Below are positions 43,556 to 52,057 of a stretch of 64,000 bases of DNA, piece after piece. The stretch comes from Stutzerimonas stutzeri (GTDB lineage Bacteria > Pseudomonadota > Gammaproteobacteria > Pseudomonadales > Pseudomonadaceae). The stretch lies in assembly GCA_002345575.1 (NCBI GenBank), contig DDVX01000006.1, forward strand, positions 263,896-327,895, in the 5' to 3' direction. The notes under the pieces were generated by a model. The model was given only the letters and a program-made list of their open reading frames with translations, did no database searches and was not told the DNA's origin. The position numbers and the translations under genes are program-made. The stretch's first letter is position 1. Every line of letters starts with the position of its first letter.

Positions 43556-46080
43556 ATATCAGCCTCCGCAACCAGGTGGCTGTTGCGAACCGTCCAGCCG
43601 AGCTCCCGCATGAGTGGCAACAAGTGGGCATGAAGACTTTGAACATAGGTACGCGGGCAAAAGCTCGAGTAAATATCTTGTGGTTCTTCGCCACTCAGCC
43701 AATGGCCCATCAGAGCCGACAGTGTCTCAGGCGGACATCCGCGCTCGGCGAGCTCAGTTCTCAAAAGTTTACGGAATCCATTCACTGCATGAGGTGTGAA
43801 ACCCTCAATCTGGCGCATTACAGCTTTGATATGGAGCGGCCGGATTTCCTCGTAGCAAAGGCAACCATCATCGGTTAAGCGCAGGAAAAATCCGTTGGTA
43901 GGAGCCGGTGTATGTAACTCGAGTTGTGCGGTAATTGCCCTGCAGTGAGCCTTATAGGCTTTTAACTGTCGTTTTAGCAGGTCAGTTAACACTACTAGGC
44001 GACTCATATGCCCATCATCTGAGCCTTTGTCCCCCAGCGCGCCGTGCCCCCCAGACGATATAAATTCGTCTTCCTGCTTCAACGGGTCGCGAATAGCTCG
44101 ACATCCGGTCGCCATAAAGAACATTTGAACCGTCCACAGCGAAAAGCAGTTATGCCAATGAACAAGCTGCTGAAGACTTTTTCGAGGGCGTTTACGCAGC
44201 ACTGCCAGCAACGCATCAAGATTAGCTTTTACCGTATTCAGCCTAAGGCAGTTTCGGGCACCAACAGCCATCTCAGGAACAGCGGGAATCGATGCACTAG
44301 GGGCCTCCAATTCTACGGTGGCATAAACCGCAGCCAACACCCGCTGTACTGATTGGCAATACAGGCGTCGCAGATAGTTGATGCTGTACTGGCTGTAATA
44401 CAGCGGTGTGTTTGCCGAAAGACAGGGCATCCCAGATAGCATGGTGGCTGCAACCACATCGTGAGAGTCTGCGATGACTTGGCGATGAAGGTAGGAGCGC
44501 ACTTTGTGCATCGTGTAGCGAGAATCTTCTCCTCCAAGCTCGCCCAATAAGATTCGGATTTCACGCTCGACGTCTTTGATCTTGCAGGTGATAACGGCAG
44601 AACCATTTACCGGCGAAAAGTCCCGGATTGCCATAACGAGCGCAGCTGCCCCAACCATATCTGGTACCGCGATTGCTGGTTGAGACTCTCGAACGGCCTC
44701 TCGAGGCAAGTGCTCTTCCGCTGCATAGGCCGGTGTCGGTGCAAAAAATCTGAACTCCGCCGGCCCTGCCTCATCAGCCAGAACCAACTCCAGCACCGAG
44801 CTCGGGCGCGCATTGCGTTCAGCTATCCGTAGTTTTTTGCAGTCCTCGAGTGAGCGACCGAACCAGAGCATGAGATGAAGTACCAGCAGTGCCTCCAAGC
44901 GCCTCCGTATCTGTGTCTGCTCCTGGCCAGGAGCGTTACGAATTCGTTCCCGACATAATAGAAATTCATCAGTGACACCGAACAATAGGTTTGCTAGTTC
45001 ATACTGCGTGAGCAGGTTGTAGCCAAAAGGCAAAAATTGCCTACTGCGAGCAATATGAGCAAGCATGCCCTCATGGCTGAGCAATTCAGCTACATATGGC
45101 CTGACCTCACCCCTCGTATCGATCAAACATACTTCACTCGCCGCGGTTAGTTCTCCCGGCGGCAGTGCTTCATCTAAATCATCGTCGAGCGGTTGAGACA
45201 CCACGAAACTTATATATCCAGGGAGCAAATCTGGGTCGTCTGGATCATCAAGCGGGAACTCGGTGGCGCCCTGGCTAATTAGTACGCCTAGGCCTGTGCT
45301 GTTTGAACCGCCATGGTGACGATGGCCGCCGCCACCGTGACGCTCAGGCGGCTCCTCACCACCGAGGTAGCGGGCGAGACGAACGATCGGTGCGAAGTAC
45401 TCTGCTAGATAATTAGTTGAATTGCCGGCGTGGAATTGACGGCAGCCCTGCGCAAATACAGCAAAACTGGACCATATATTTAGATCACTTGGTATAGACA
45501 GTATCTGCAGTGCGCAGAGCGCTCGGAGTTCCAGGTACGCGGTGTATTTCTGACCTCGGAGGCCCAAGCCATCAGCCCTTTGCTGATAGGCCACGAGCAG
45601 CTGCCCAATAAGCCGGTAGTAATCCTGCTCGCATTCTGAATCAGCAGGTTCGTGCCACAGCGTCGCGTATGGGAATGCGTGTTCTTGTACACCCTTACCG
45701 ATGACCGGGTTACGTGTACGCCGCTCATCCCCCTGGTAAAACATGGGGCCCAAAGCCGCAACAAAATCACGATTATTTCGGATTGAAATAATCCAACAGC
45801 ACTCGTCCCGCCAGGCTCTGATGTCGCACGCGCCTAAGCTGAGCACCGGCGGTACGTCCATGGCATCAAGCGTATTCACTAGACCCTGCATGACTCGGGG
45901 GAAATCAATCAGCTGCGGGTGAACATCTAGAAACCTCAGCATCTCCGCTATCACACCAACATCGCGCCCAGAATCTGTAGCCAACGCTAGCAGCTGTGCA
46001 TTCCGCGAGTCAGGGCTGATGTGTGGCTGGTTCTCACTCGCCGAATGATTGGATGTGTCTGGCATTTTCGGGGCTCCCAC
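43552..46080 (-). CDS. Large divergent tyrosine-recombinase-like protein (842 aa)
   Basis: 842 residues, first gene of the pair. The C-terminal 200 residues show a divergent recombinase pattern: Arg in FFMATGCRAIRDPL (about residue 658), NGFRKLLRTELAERG where HxxRH is expected (box II His replaced by Asn, second His by Lys, Arg kept), and ALMGHWLSGEEPQDIYSSF with GH and a candidate Tyr (about 792-803). The N-terminal 600 residues are unrecognised and include a Gly/His tract (RHGGGGHRHHGGS, about 246-258). It may be a weakly active or structural partner of the 1037-aa protein. Upstream lies the palindrome-rich region 46081-47026. Confidence 0.65.
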   Translation of the reverse strand: MGAPKMPDTSNHSASENQPHISPDSRNAQLLALATDSGRDVGVIAEMLRFLDVHPQLIDFPRVMQGLVNTLDAMDVPPVLSLGACDIRAWRDECCWIISIRNNRDFVAALGPMFYQGDERRTRNPVIGKGVQEHAFPYATLWHEPADSECEQDYYRLIGQLLVAYQQRADGLGLRGQKYTAYLELRALCALQILSIPSDLNIWSSFAVFAQGCRQFHAGNSTNYLAEYFAPIVRLARYLGGEEPPERHGGGGHRHHGGSNSTGLGVLISQGATEFPLDDPDDPDLLPGYISFVVSQPLDDDLDEALPPGELTAASEVCLIDTRGEVRPYVAELLSHEGMLAHIARSRQFLPFGYNLLTQYELANLLFGVTDEFLLCRERIRNAPGQEQTQIRRRLEALLVLHLMLWFGRSLEDCKKLRIAERNARPSSVLELVLADEAGPAEFRFFAPTPAYAAEEHLPREAVRESQPAIAVPDMVGAAALVMAIRDFSPVNGSAVITCKIKDVEREIRILLGELGGEDSRYTMHKVRSYLHRQVIADSHDVVAATMLSGMPCLSANTPLYYSQYSINYLRRLYCQSVQRVLAAVYATVELEAPSASIPAVPEMAVGARNCLRLNTVKANLDALLAVLRKRPRKSLQQLVHWHNCFSLWTVQMFFMATGCRAIRDPLKQEDEFISSGGHGALGDKGSDDGHMSRLVVLTDLLKRQLKAYKAHCRAITAQLELHTPAPTNGFFLRLTDDGCLCYEEIRPLHIKAVMRQIEGFTPHAVNGFRKLLRTELAERGCPPETLSALMGHWLSGEEPQDIYSSFCPRTYVQSLHAHLLPLMRELGWTVRNSHLVAEADI

Positions 46081-46173
46081 TTTTTGGATTACTACCTGAT
46101 AGTGAAAAGCCCAAGGCCACTGGTTCTGGGGTAGAGCTACGCGCCAGGTAATTTTATTTTTCAGTTGTTCTTG

Positions 46174-46819
46174 TTTCCGCGCATGCGCGGAAAAATCGTC
46201 ATATCTCTAACGCGGCGCTACGAGACAGATCTGCTGGCCCACATCGATCTTGACCGGCCTGTTGAGGTCAGAGTCATACGGGTCCGCTCATACAAAAGAA
46301 CCGCGCATGCGCGGTTTTTGGCGTTTGTCGCAATGGCCCAGGTGCTTCAGTCAATACCTAGCTATGCAGCTTGGTAATCTGGGATATTCAAAGTCACACT
46401 CTGAATACGAGGCCACGCAAATCATTGCCTGGCCGTCTAATGTATCTGGAGAGCTATATCCGCAGGGCGCGGATAAACATGGAGAAGGGCAGCCAGCAAT
46501 AGATGTAGGTCCGACACTGATAGAGGGATAGGCAGCCAAACGGATTGTCTAGCTTTTTCTTACCGGCTCATGTTGTTTCCAGTGTTGCGCGCATCCATTT
46601 CGGCATTCTGCAGGCCACTATTTTGCTCAGGTCCTCGGGGCTGAGAGCTTTTTTGATTACAGCATCGCCGAGGTACCCATTCAGGGGGCGCGTTACGGAA
46701 ATTCTGAAAAATAGTTCTGATTTCGCAAAACCGGCTGACCTCATACCTGTTTTCCGCGCATGCGCGGAAAACCAGGTCGATACGTCGAGTATTCTCATAC
46801 GGATTCCGCGCATGCGCGG
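46174..46819. repeat. Four copies of palindrome CCGCGCATGCGCGG
   Basis: Exact 14-bp copies at 46177-46190, 46301-46314, 46753-46766 and 46806-46819; flanking bases extend the symmetry to 18-22 bp in the first three. Copies 2, 3 and 4 are each preceded by CTCATAC at 7, 7 and 5 bp. They occupy the otherwise non-coding region between the recombinase pair and the divergent HTH-repeat gene. Some could act as terminator-like hairpins (copy 2 is followed by TTTTT). As a set they look like protein-binding or recombination sites. Confidence 0.8.
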
Positions 46820-46822
46820 GTT

Positions 46823-46860
46823 GGAAGCGCTGCAGCCCAGCAACATGCTCTAGCGCTTCC
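46823..46860. repeat. Inverted repeat next to the fourth palindrome
   Basis: GGAAGCGCT (46823-46831) and AGCGCTTCC (46852-46860) form a perfect 9-bp stem around a 20-nt loop, starting three bases after the fourth palindrome. The rest of 46081-47026 shows no gene: short open frames there run through the palindromes and lack ribosome binding sites. Confidence 0.6.
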
Positions 46861-47026
46861 AAAGTCGAGGCCATCCCCTTCCCGGCACTAGACATAGGGC
46901 CGCCCGCTCACTATTCGATAATATTTTCGGTGCCTAGGCATATCGAACTGGAATCGGTGCACTTGCTCTGGGCACTACCTCATAGAGCGGTGAATTTCTC
47001 GCCTGCTCAAAATGGAGGAAGTGAAT

Positions 47027-47587
47027 ATGCAAAGAAGTGATGACTGGAAAGCCCAGGTCGGCCAGTTCAGCGACCGCGAAATTGCGAGGAGGTTTGGGGT
47101 GGGTGCGACTACCGTCCGCCGGTATCGCAAGGCCAACGACATCCCTGAGTTCCGCTACCAACTAGAACTCACACAGCCACTAATTGATCGGCTGGCAGAA
47201 CAGACGGACTACAGCCTATCCAAAGAGCTCGATATTCCCGCAAAAAAAATTAAAGAAGCTCGAACCGAGCTTGGTATTCCTGAGCCAAAACCCCTCCGGC
47301 CTAGGTTTCAACCGCTTGAGGAAATTTGGAACGAGCAAACGATAGCGCTTCTTGGCACTATGCCCGACTACGAGTTAGCCGATAGGCTAAAAGTTAGTAA
47401 CTACCCGATCAAATCCAAACGGAAAGAGTTGGGAATAAAAGCGTTTGAAAAACCATATCCAAAAATCACTGCTAAAATTGCAGCCGAGTTTGGTTTGACC
47501 TCTGACCGTATTTTAGCCGAGCGCCTAGGCGTTTCCCCCAGCTATATCCGTAGAGCGAGACTTAGATGGCTGGCGAAAGACGAATGA
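47027..47587 (+). CDS. DNA-binding protein of four tandem helix-turn-helix repeats
   Basis: 186 residues from the ATG at 47027 (MQRSDDWKAQVGQFSDREIA), chosen over 47012 because GGAGGA lies at 47016-47021, inside the longer reading. Four units of about 45 residues repeat the same helix pattern: FSDREIARRFGVGATTVRRYRK, then DYSLSKELDIPAKKIKEARTEL, then PDYELADRLKVSNYPIKSKRKEL, then TSDRILAERLGVSPSYIRRARL. Each ends near a turn such as GIPEP or GIKAF. It has no other domain. It is divergent from the recombinase pair across the palindrome region and probably binds there. No named family recognised. Confidence 0.75.
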   Translation: MQRSDDWKAQVGQFSDREIARRFGVGATTVRRYRKANDIPEFRYQLELTQPLIDRLAEQTDYSLSKELDIPAKKIKEARTELGIPEPKPLRPRFQPLEEIWNEQTIALLGTMPDYELADRLKVSNYPIKSKRKELGIKAFEKPYPKITAKIAAEFGLTSDRILAERLGVSPSYIRRARLRWLAKDE

Positions 47588-47753
47588 CCTGCCGTATAAT
47601 TTTCATTAACTAGCTAACCCCAAAGCGCCGTATGCTTTGCATAGCGGCGCGACTATCAGGTGTTATCCAGCCCGCTTCGGGAGCACCTAATTTAAAAAAT
47701 AGCGCTCTGGCTTATGCAGGTACAGTGTATCCATTAATGTCGAGGCAGTTTTA

Positions 47754-47975
47754 ATGAAGATCAAGCCGATTCGTACTGATGGCGACCTAGCTACCGCTTT
47801 GGCGCTTATGGAGCAACTGTGGGGTGCCCCGATCGGTACGCCAGAGGGTGATGCGCTAGAAGCGCTCGCAGCGTTGATCGAAAAATATGAAGACGAACAC
47901 TATCCGATCCCCGCTTCTGATCCCGTCGAGGCCATCAGATTCCGAATGGAACAGCATGGGCTCGGAGTGATCTAG
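47754..47975 (+). pseudogene. Truncated HigA-type antitoxin
   Basis: 73 codons match only the N-terminal half of HigA antitoxins: MKIKPIRTDGDLATALALME, then GTPEGDALEALAALIEKYEDEHYPIPASDPVEAIRFRMEQHGL. A normal HigA goes on from here into a helix-turn-helix domain; this one ends GVI-stop. No higB toxin lies within reach on either side. It is probably a relic, although a short neutralising fragment cannot be ruled out. Positioned at the right end of the accessory island. Confidence 0.7.
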
Positions 47976-48374
47976 CGCTCCCTGGGTATTCGCTCCAACC
48001 GACGCCATCCAGCCGCGCGCGAATCCCGCAATCGACAAGATGCTAGAAGCCTAGTGTTCGTAAGCCTCGCGATGGAGTAACAGGCTGATCACGACGTCCG
48101 TGATGACATCCATTTGATGTTGTCACTTCCAAGTAACCTACGGCTGCTTTCGGCCAAAAGCCGCCGTCACTTTATTAATGCCCCTTTAATACTCCTCTGT
48201 GAAAATTTCCAGTCAAGAAAATGGCCGTGCCTATGATCGACTGATCGAGGTCAATGGGTGGTGTTGTTCGTCAGCCATAATTAAGTCGTAGTCCGGCCGC
48301 GTTTTGCAGAACAGCGAGACATGGGCGAGCTGAATACGTCGCTACTTCGCTATCTCGCCTAGAAGGATGAATCA
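47976..48374. other. Intergenic region at the island's right end
   Basis: 399 bp without a convincing gene. At 48142-48165 the sequence CTGCTTTCGGCCAAAAGCCG is a short imperfect hairpin of a repeat type seen again, in variant form, at 63739-63768. Its 3' part should carry the promoter of the cytochrome operon beginning at 48375. No copy of the tRNA-Arg 3' end was found here. Confidence 0.5.
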
Positions 48375-49757
48375 ATGAAACAGTGGCAACGCAATATCCT
48401 TATTTTGGCCATCGGTGGCGGGGTTCTGGCTTTTGCGCTGAGCCAGGTGTTACCGAGCTTTCGCACCGCCAGCAGCGGCATGACGATCGATACCAACGAC
48501 GCCGCACTGATCAAGCGCGGTGAATACATTGCCCGCACCGCCGACTGCGTGGCCTGCCATACCACGTTGGGCGGCAAGCCGTTCGCCGGTGGCCTGCCGA
48601 TGTTGACGCCTCTGGGCGCCATCTACTCCACCAACATCACGCCCGACCGGGAAACCGGCATTGGCGAGTACACCTTCGACGACTTCCTGAACGCCACCAA
48701 GCACGGCGTACGCAAGGACAACAGCGCGCTTTATCCAGCCATGCCCTATCCCTCGTACGGCATCATGCCGGATGAGGACATCGCCGCGATGTACGCGTAC
48801 TTCATGTCGGCCGTAGAGCCTGTCAACCAGCCCAACAAAGCAAGCGAACTACCGCCTGTGCTCAACTGGCGCTGGCCGCTGGCCTACTGGCAGGCCCTGT
48901 TTGCCGCCGAGCGCGATTTCGTGCCGGAGACGAACGACCCGATGCTCACTCGCGGCCAGTATTTGATCGAAGGGCCGGGCCACTGTGGCTCGTGCCATAC
49001 CGAACGCGGCATCGGCTTCCAGGAAGTGGCGCTGTCCGACGCCGGCTCGGATGAATTCCTCAGTGGCGCCATCATCGATGGCTGGCGCGCCAAGAGCCTG
49101 CGCGGCGAGCATCGCGGCCTAGGTACCTGGAGCACCGCAGAGCTGGCTGATTTCTTCAAGACCGGCCGTACCGGCACCACCGCAGCCTTCGGTGCTATGG
49201 CCGAGGTGGTCGAGCACAGCACGCAGTACATGACCGATGACGACATCCAGGCCATGGCGGCTTACCTGAAAACGCTCAGCCCCGCGCCAGGTAAGGAAAT
49301 CGACCTCCCGCCGAAGCAGGATTTCACCACCCAGAAACTGCTGGATGGCGTCTACGACTCGCGCGGCGCGCTGCTGTACGTCGAGTATTGCCAGGTTTGC
49401 CATCGCGCCGATGGCAAAGGCGTGCCCCGAATCTTCCCAGCGCTGGACGGTAACAGCGCGGTGTATTCACGCTATCCGGACTCCGTATTACAGATCACTC
49501 TCAGCGGCGGTCGTATGCCCGACACGCCCCATGACCGCATGGCCTTTTCCATGCCGGCATTCAACACGCTCGCCGATGCCGATATCGCTGAAGTCGTTAA
49601 TTTTATCCGCAACAGCTGGACCAACCAGGCGAGTGAGGTGACGGTTGGCGATGTCGTCGCCATGCGCCATTTCCTGAGCAAAAAACCTCGCGTTGGAACC
49701 GACCTACCGCCCGACCTGAGCGTGACCCACACGGAGCAAGGAGTTCATGGTGAATAA
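48375..49757 (+). CDS. Triheme c-type cytochrome (dehydrogenase cytochrome subunit type)
   Basis: 460 residues. An N-terminal signal/anchor (residues 8-25) is followed by three haem c motifs: CVACH (about residue 58), CGSCH (about 206) and CQVCH (about 340). The three-domain architecture is that of the membrane cytochrome subunit of alcohol and gluconate dehydrogenases, which passes electrons to quinone or oxidase. No such dehydrogenase is adjacent; instead a TsdA-like diheme cytochrome overlaps its 3' end by 11 bp. It may be the electron acceptor of that protein. Confidence 0.85.
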   Translation: MKQWQRNILILAIGGGVLAFALSQVLPSFRTASSGMTIDTNDAALIKRGEYIARTADCVACHTTLGGKPFAGGLPMLTPLGAIYSTNITPDRETGIGEYTFDDFLNATKHGVRKDNSALYPAMPYPSYGIMPDEDIAAMYAYFMSAVEPVNQPNKASELPPVLNWRWPLAYWQALFAAERDFVPETNDPMLTRGQYLIEGPGHCGSCHTERGIGFQEVALSDAGSDEFLSGAIIDGWRAKSLRGEHRGLGTWSTAELADFFKTGRTGTTAAFGAMAEVVEHSTQYMTDDDIQAMAAYLKTLSPAPGKEIDLPPKQDFTTQKLLDGVYDSRGALLYVEYCQVCHRADGKGVPRIFPALDGNSAVYSRYPDSVLQITLSGGRMPDTPHDRMAFSMPAFNTLADADIAEVVNFIRNSWTNQASEVTVGDVVAMRHFLSKKPRVGTDLPPDLSVTHTEQGVHGE

Positions 49758-50700
49758 ACTGTTCTTGAGCATTCTTGCTCGGCGCGGCATCAGCCATGCG
49801 CGCCGCGGCGCCCTCCCGCTAACGGCCGCAGCCATCATTGCCGCCACGACGAGCGCTTGCTCCGAGCCGGAGCCAACACAACGCAATGCCGCCCAGTACG
49901 ATCTGGTCACCCTGGACGATGCCAACCAGAAAATCGGCCGCTATACCATTCCGCAGGACACTGCGATTGTCGATGAGCCGAACGCCGATCAGATCTTTTA
50001 TGGCAAGCGCCTGCTCAATGAAACCAAGCGCCTGCTGCCGGAGCATGTCGGCGCCGCCATGAACTGCAACAGCTGTCATATTGCGCAAGGCAAGATTCCG
50101 CTAGGCGACCCGTACATCAACAGCTTTAACTTTTACCCGCGCGTCATGCCACGGGCCGGCAAGGAAGTTGATCTGGTGGGCCGCATCAATGGCTGCTTCC
50201 AGCGCTCGATGAACGGTAAGCCAGTGCCTCGCGATTCCGAGGAAATGAAGGCGATGGTTGCCTATATGGAGTGGCTGGCGCAGAGCACGCCCAAGGATCA
50301 GCTGGTCGATATCCGCAATGCCGGCGTCATAGACGAGAGCTTGGTGCCCGACCCGGAGCACGGCGAACAGATCTATTACGCCCAGTGCGCTACCTGTCAC
50401 GGCGACAATGGCGAGGGTATCAAGGACAGCCGCGGCGATATCGTCTTTCCGCCACTGTGGGGCGAAGAGTCTTTCAACATCGGCGCCGGCATGGCGCGAA
50501 CCTATAAAGCGGCCGCTTTCGTCAAATACAACATGCCGATGGGCATTCAAACCAAGGGCCTGTGGGGTCATGGTAATGTGCTGTCCGACCAAGACGCCGT
50601 GGATGTCGCCGAATTCTTCACTCACAAGCCGAGACCTGACTTTGTCGGCAAGGTTAACGATTGGCCCAACAGGCCAAGACCTAAGGATGCTCGCTATTAA
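49747..50700 (+). CDS. TsdA-like diheme cytochrome c (thiosulfate dehydrogenase family)
   Basis: 317 residues. The N-terminus is hydrophobic and ends in TSAC, possibly a lipoprotein signal. Two haem motifs, CNSCH (about residue 102) and CATCH (about 217), are separated by RINGCFQRSMNGKP. The Cys in that segment corresponds to the unusual axial haem ligand of TsdA. TsdA couples two thiosulfates to tetrathionate in the periplasm. Overlap with the triheme cytochrome suggests one operon. A second TsdA-like gene lies at 51140-52057, so this may be a paralogue with another substrate or direction. Confidence 0.82.
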   Translation: MVNKLFLSILARRGISHARRGALPLTAAAIIAATTSACSEPEPTQRNAAQYDLVTLDDANQKIGRYTIPQDTAIVDEPNADQIFYGKRLLNETKRLLPEHVGAAMNCNSCHIAQGKIPLGDPYINSFNFYPRVMPRAGKEVDLVGRINGCFQRSMNGKPVPRDSEEMKAMVAYMEWLAQSTPKDQLVDIRNAGVIDESLVPDPEHGEQIYYAQCATCHGDNGEGIKDSRGDIVFPPLWGEESFNIGAGMARTYKAAAFVKYNMPMGIQTKGLWGHGNVLSDQDAVDVAEFFTHKPRPDFVGKVNDWPNRPRPKDARY

Positions 50701-50791
50701 GGAAGTTCTAAAACTGGCTGACTCGGAAGCGGCTCCGGGCCCTCTTATGTCCTGTTGGCGTCGGCCTGGCCTCAACCGTCGCTGTGCATGG

Positions 50792-50983
50792 TCAGACCTT
50801 GATCTGTTCAGCCATCTCCAAGGCGTCATCGACCTTAACGGACGGACCCGCTCGGGCTTGCTCTGTTATCTCAAACGATAGGAGATCGAAGAGAGCCAGA
50901 TCACGGACTTTTTCTGCAATTTGAAGCCTTACTCGGATCGCCCAGATATTTCTCAGTCGGAGCGGGGTTTTCTGCCCGACCAA
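50792..50983 (-). pseudogene. Internally deleted tyrosine-integrase relic
   Basis: 63 codons that join three separate pieces of a widespread short Pseudomonas integrase. These are the N-terminal piece (KTPLRLRNIWAIRVRLQIAEKVRDLALF), a middle piece (FEITEQAR) and the extreme C-terminus (VDDALEMAEQIKV). All catalytic parts are missing. It lies in the 439-bp gap between the two TsdA-type genes. Recognition is by remembered family sequence. A 7-bp stem GTCCTCC/GGAGGAC (51035-51055) follows upstream of it; the rest of the gap is featureless. Confidence 0.65.
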
Positions 50984-51139
50984 TTTCCCTTTTCCGGGGC
51001 TGACATCTGCAGGTAGTAATGATGTTCATGGCAAGTCCTCCACGTGTGGGAGGACAAGATGACTAGCCAGAGCGTTGGTCGCTAACGGCCACAAGCGGAC
51101 TGTCAACGCAATGTGAGGAAACTAGCGGCTGCCTGCTTC

Positions 51140-52057
51140 TCAGATCCCCTTCCCTAGCATCTTGCCGTTTACGATTTCCCCGTAAAGGTTCACGCCGTCA
51201 TTGGCGTGGTACTTATCTCGAGTTTTCTCGACTGAGCCATCAATCAAGCGCGGGTCTTGCGGTCGCTCGTGGCTGTTCATGAAGGCCGCCACGTTCCAGG
51301 CGTCTTCATCTGACAGGGTGCCGCCTTTGCCCAGTGGCATGTTTTCCTTGATGAACGCCGCAGCCGTGTTGATTCGATGCATGCCAGCACCCCAGTTGAA
51401 CGAGTCCGCCCCCCAGAGTGGCGGGAATACATAAAGGTCACCAGACTTCTGCCCTTCCCCGTTTGGCCCATGACAGACGGCGCACTGTGCGTCGTAGACC
51501 TGTTCTCCCTTCGCCAGGTCGTAGCCGCCTTCGGGTTGTGGCACTTCCGGATAGGCCCGACCGGGCAGCTCTTGCCCCGTGGGTGCTCCGGTTGCAAGCC
51601 AGTAGGAATAGGCTGAAAGCGCGGCGATAACGGGGCCGTCAGCCTCGGGTGCCTTGCCGTTCATACTGAACTGGAAACAGCCCTGAAGGCGCTCGGCATA
51701 GCTGTTCACCTTGTCGTTCTTCTTTCGGTACGCCGGGTACATGGTGTAGGCAGCCCAGAGCGGCGCAGAGTTGGCTTTCCGGCCTTGTTCGAGGTGGCAG
51801 TTCGCACAGGCCAGGCCGTTGCCCACATAGTCGGGCGCATGCGTCTTGGTATCGACGAATATGGCGCGCCCTTGCTGTACCAACTGCCCGTAGGCGTTGT
51901 CAGGCAGTTCGCTTTCCTTGGGCGGTTGGAAGTACTTGCTGCTGGCGGGATCACCGGCCCCGGTCAGGATCTGCGACTGATCTTCCATCGCGATGTCGTC
52001 CGCGAGCACCGGGAAGGCCAATGACATCAACAGCAGTGCGCTTGTATGGGGCTTCAT
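51140..52057 (-). CDS. tsdA: Thiosulfate dehydrogenase (tetrathionate-forming)
   Basis: 305 residues with a signal peptide (residues 1-19). Haem motifs CANCH (about residue 84) and CAVCH (about 191), with LQGCFQFSMNGKAP between them containing the TsdA-type axial cysteine. Preceded by and overlapping (ATGA, 52054-52057) a c4-type diheme cytochrome, giving the tsdB-tsdA order known from P. stutzeri. It oxidises thiosulfate to tetrathionate in the periplasm; electrons pass to TsdB. Confidence 0.87.
   Translation of the reverse strand: MKPHTSALLLMSLAFPVLADDIAMEDQSQILTGAGDPASSKYFQPPKESELPDNAYGQLVQQGRAIFVDTKTHAPDYVGNGLACANCHLEQGRKANSAPLWAAYTMYPAYRKKNDKVNSYAERLQGCFQFSMNGKAPEADGPVIAALSAYSYWLATGAPTGQELPGRAYPEVPQPEGGYDLAKGEQVYDAQCAVCHGPNGEGQKSGDLYVFPPLWGADSFNWGAGMHRINTAAAFIKENMPLGKGGTLSDEDAWNVAAFMNSHERPQDPRLIDGSVEKTRDKYHANDGVNLYGEIVNGKMLGKGI

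Noticed and set aside
46174..46819. Palindromes as a CRISPR array
   Set aside because: Spacing is irregular (124, 452 and 53 bp between starts), the unit is a short perfect palindrome, and no cas gene is present.
46165..46895. Several short open frames between the recombinase pair and the HTH gene
   Set aside because: They read through the palindromes, overlap each other on both strands, lack ribosome binding sites and have no recognisable protein features.
50701..51139. A complete mobile element between the TsdA-like genes
   Set aside because: Only an internally deleted integrase relic and one small stem are visible; no terminal repeats or intact transposase.
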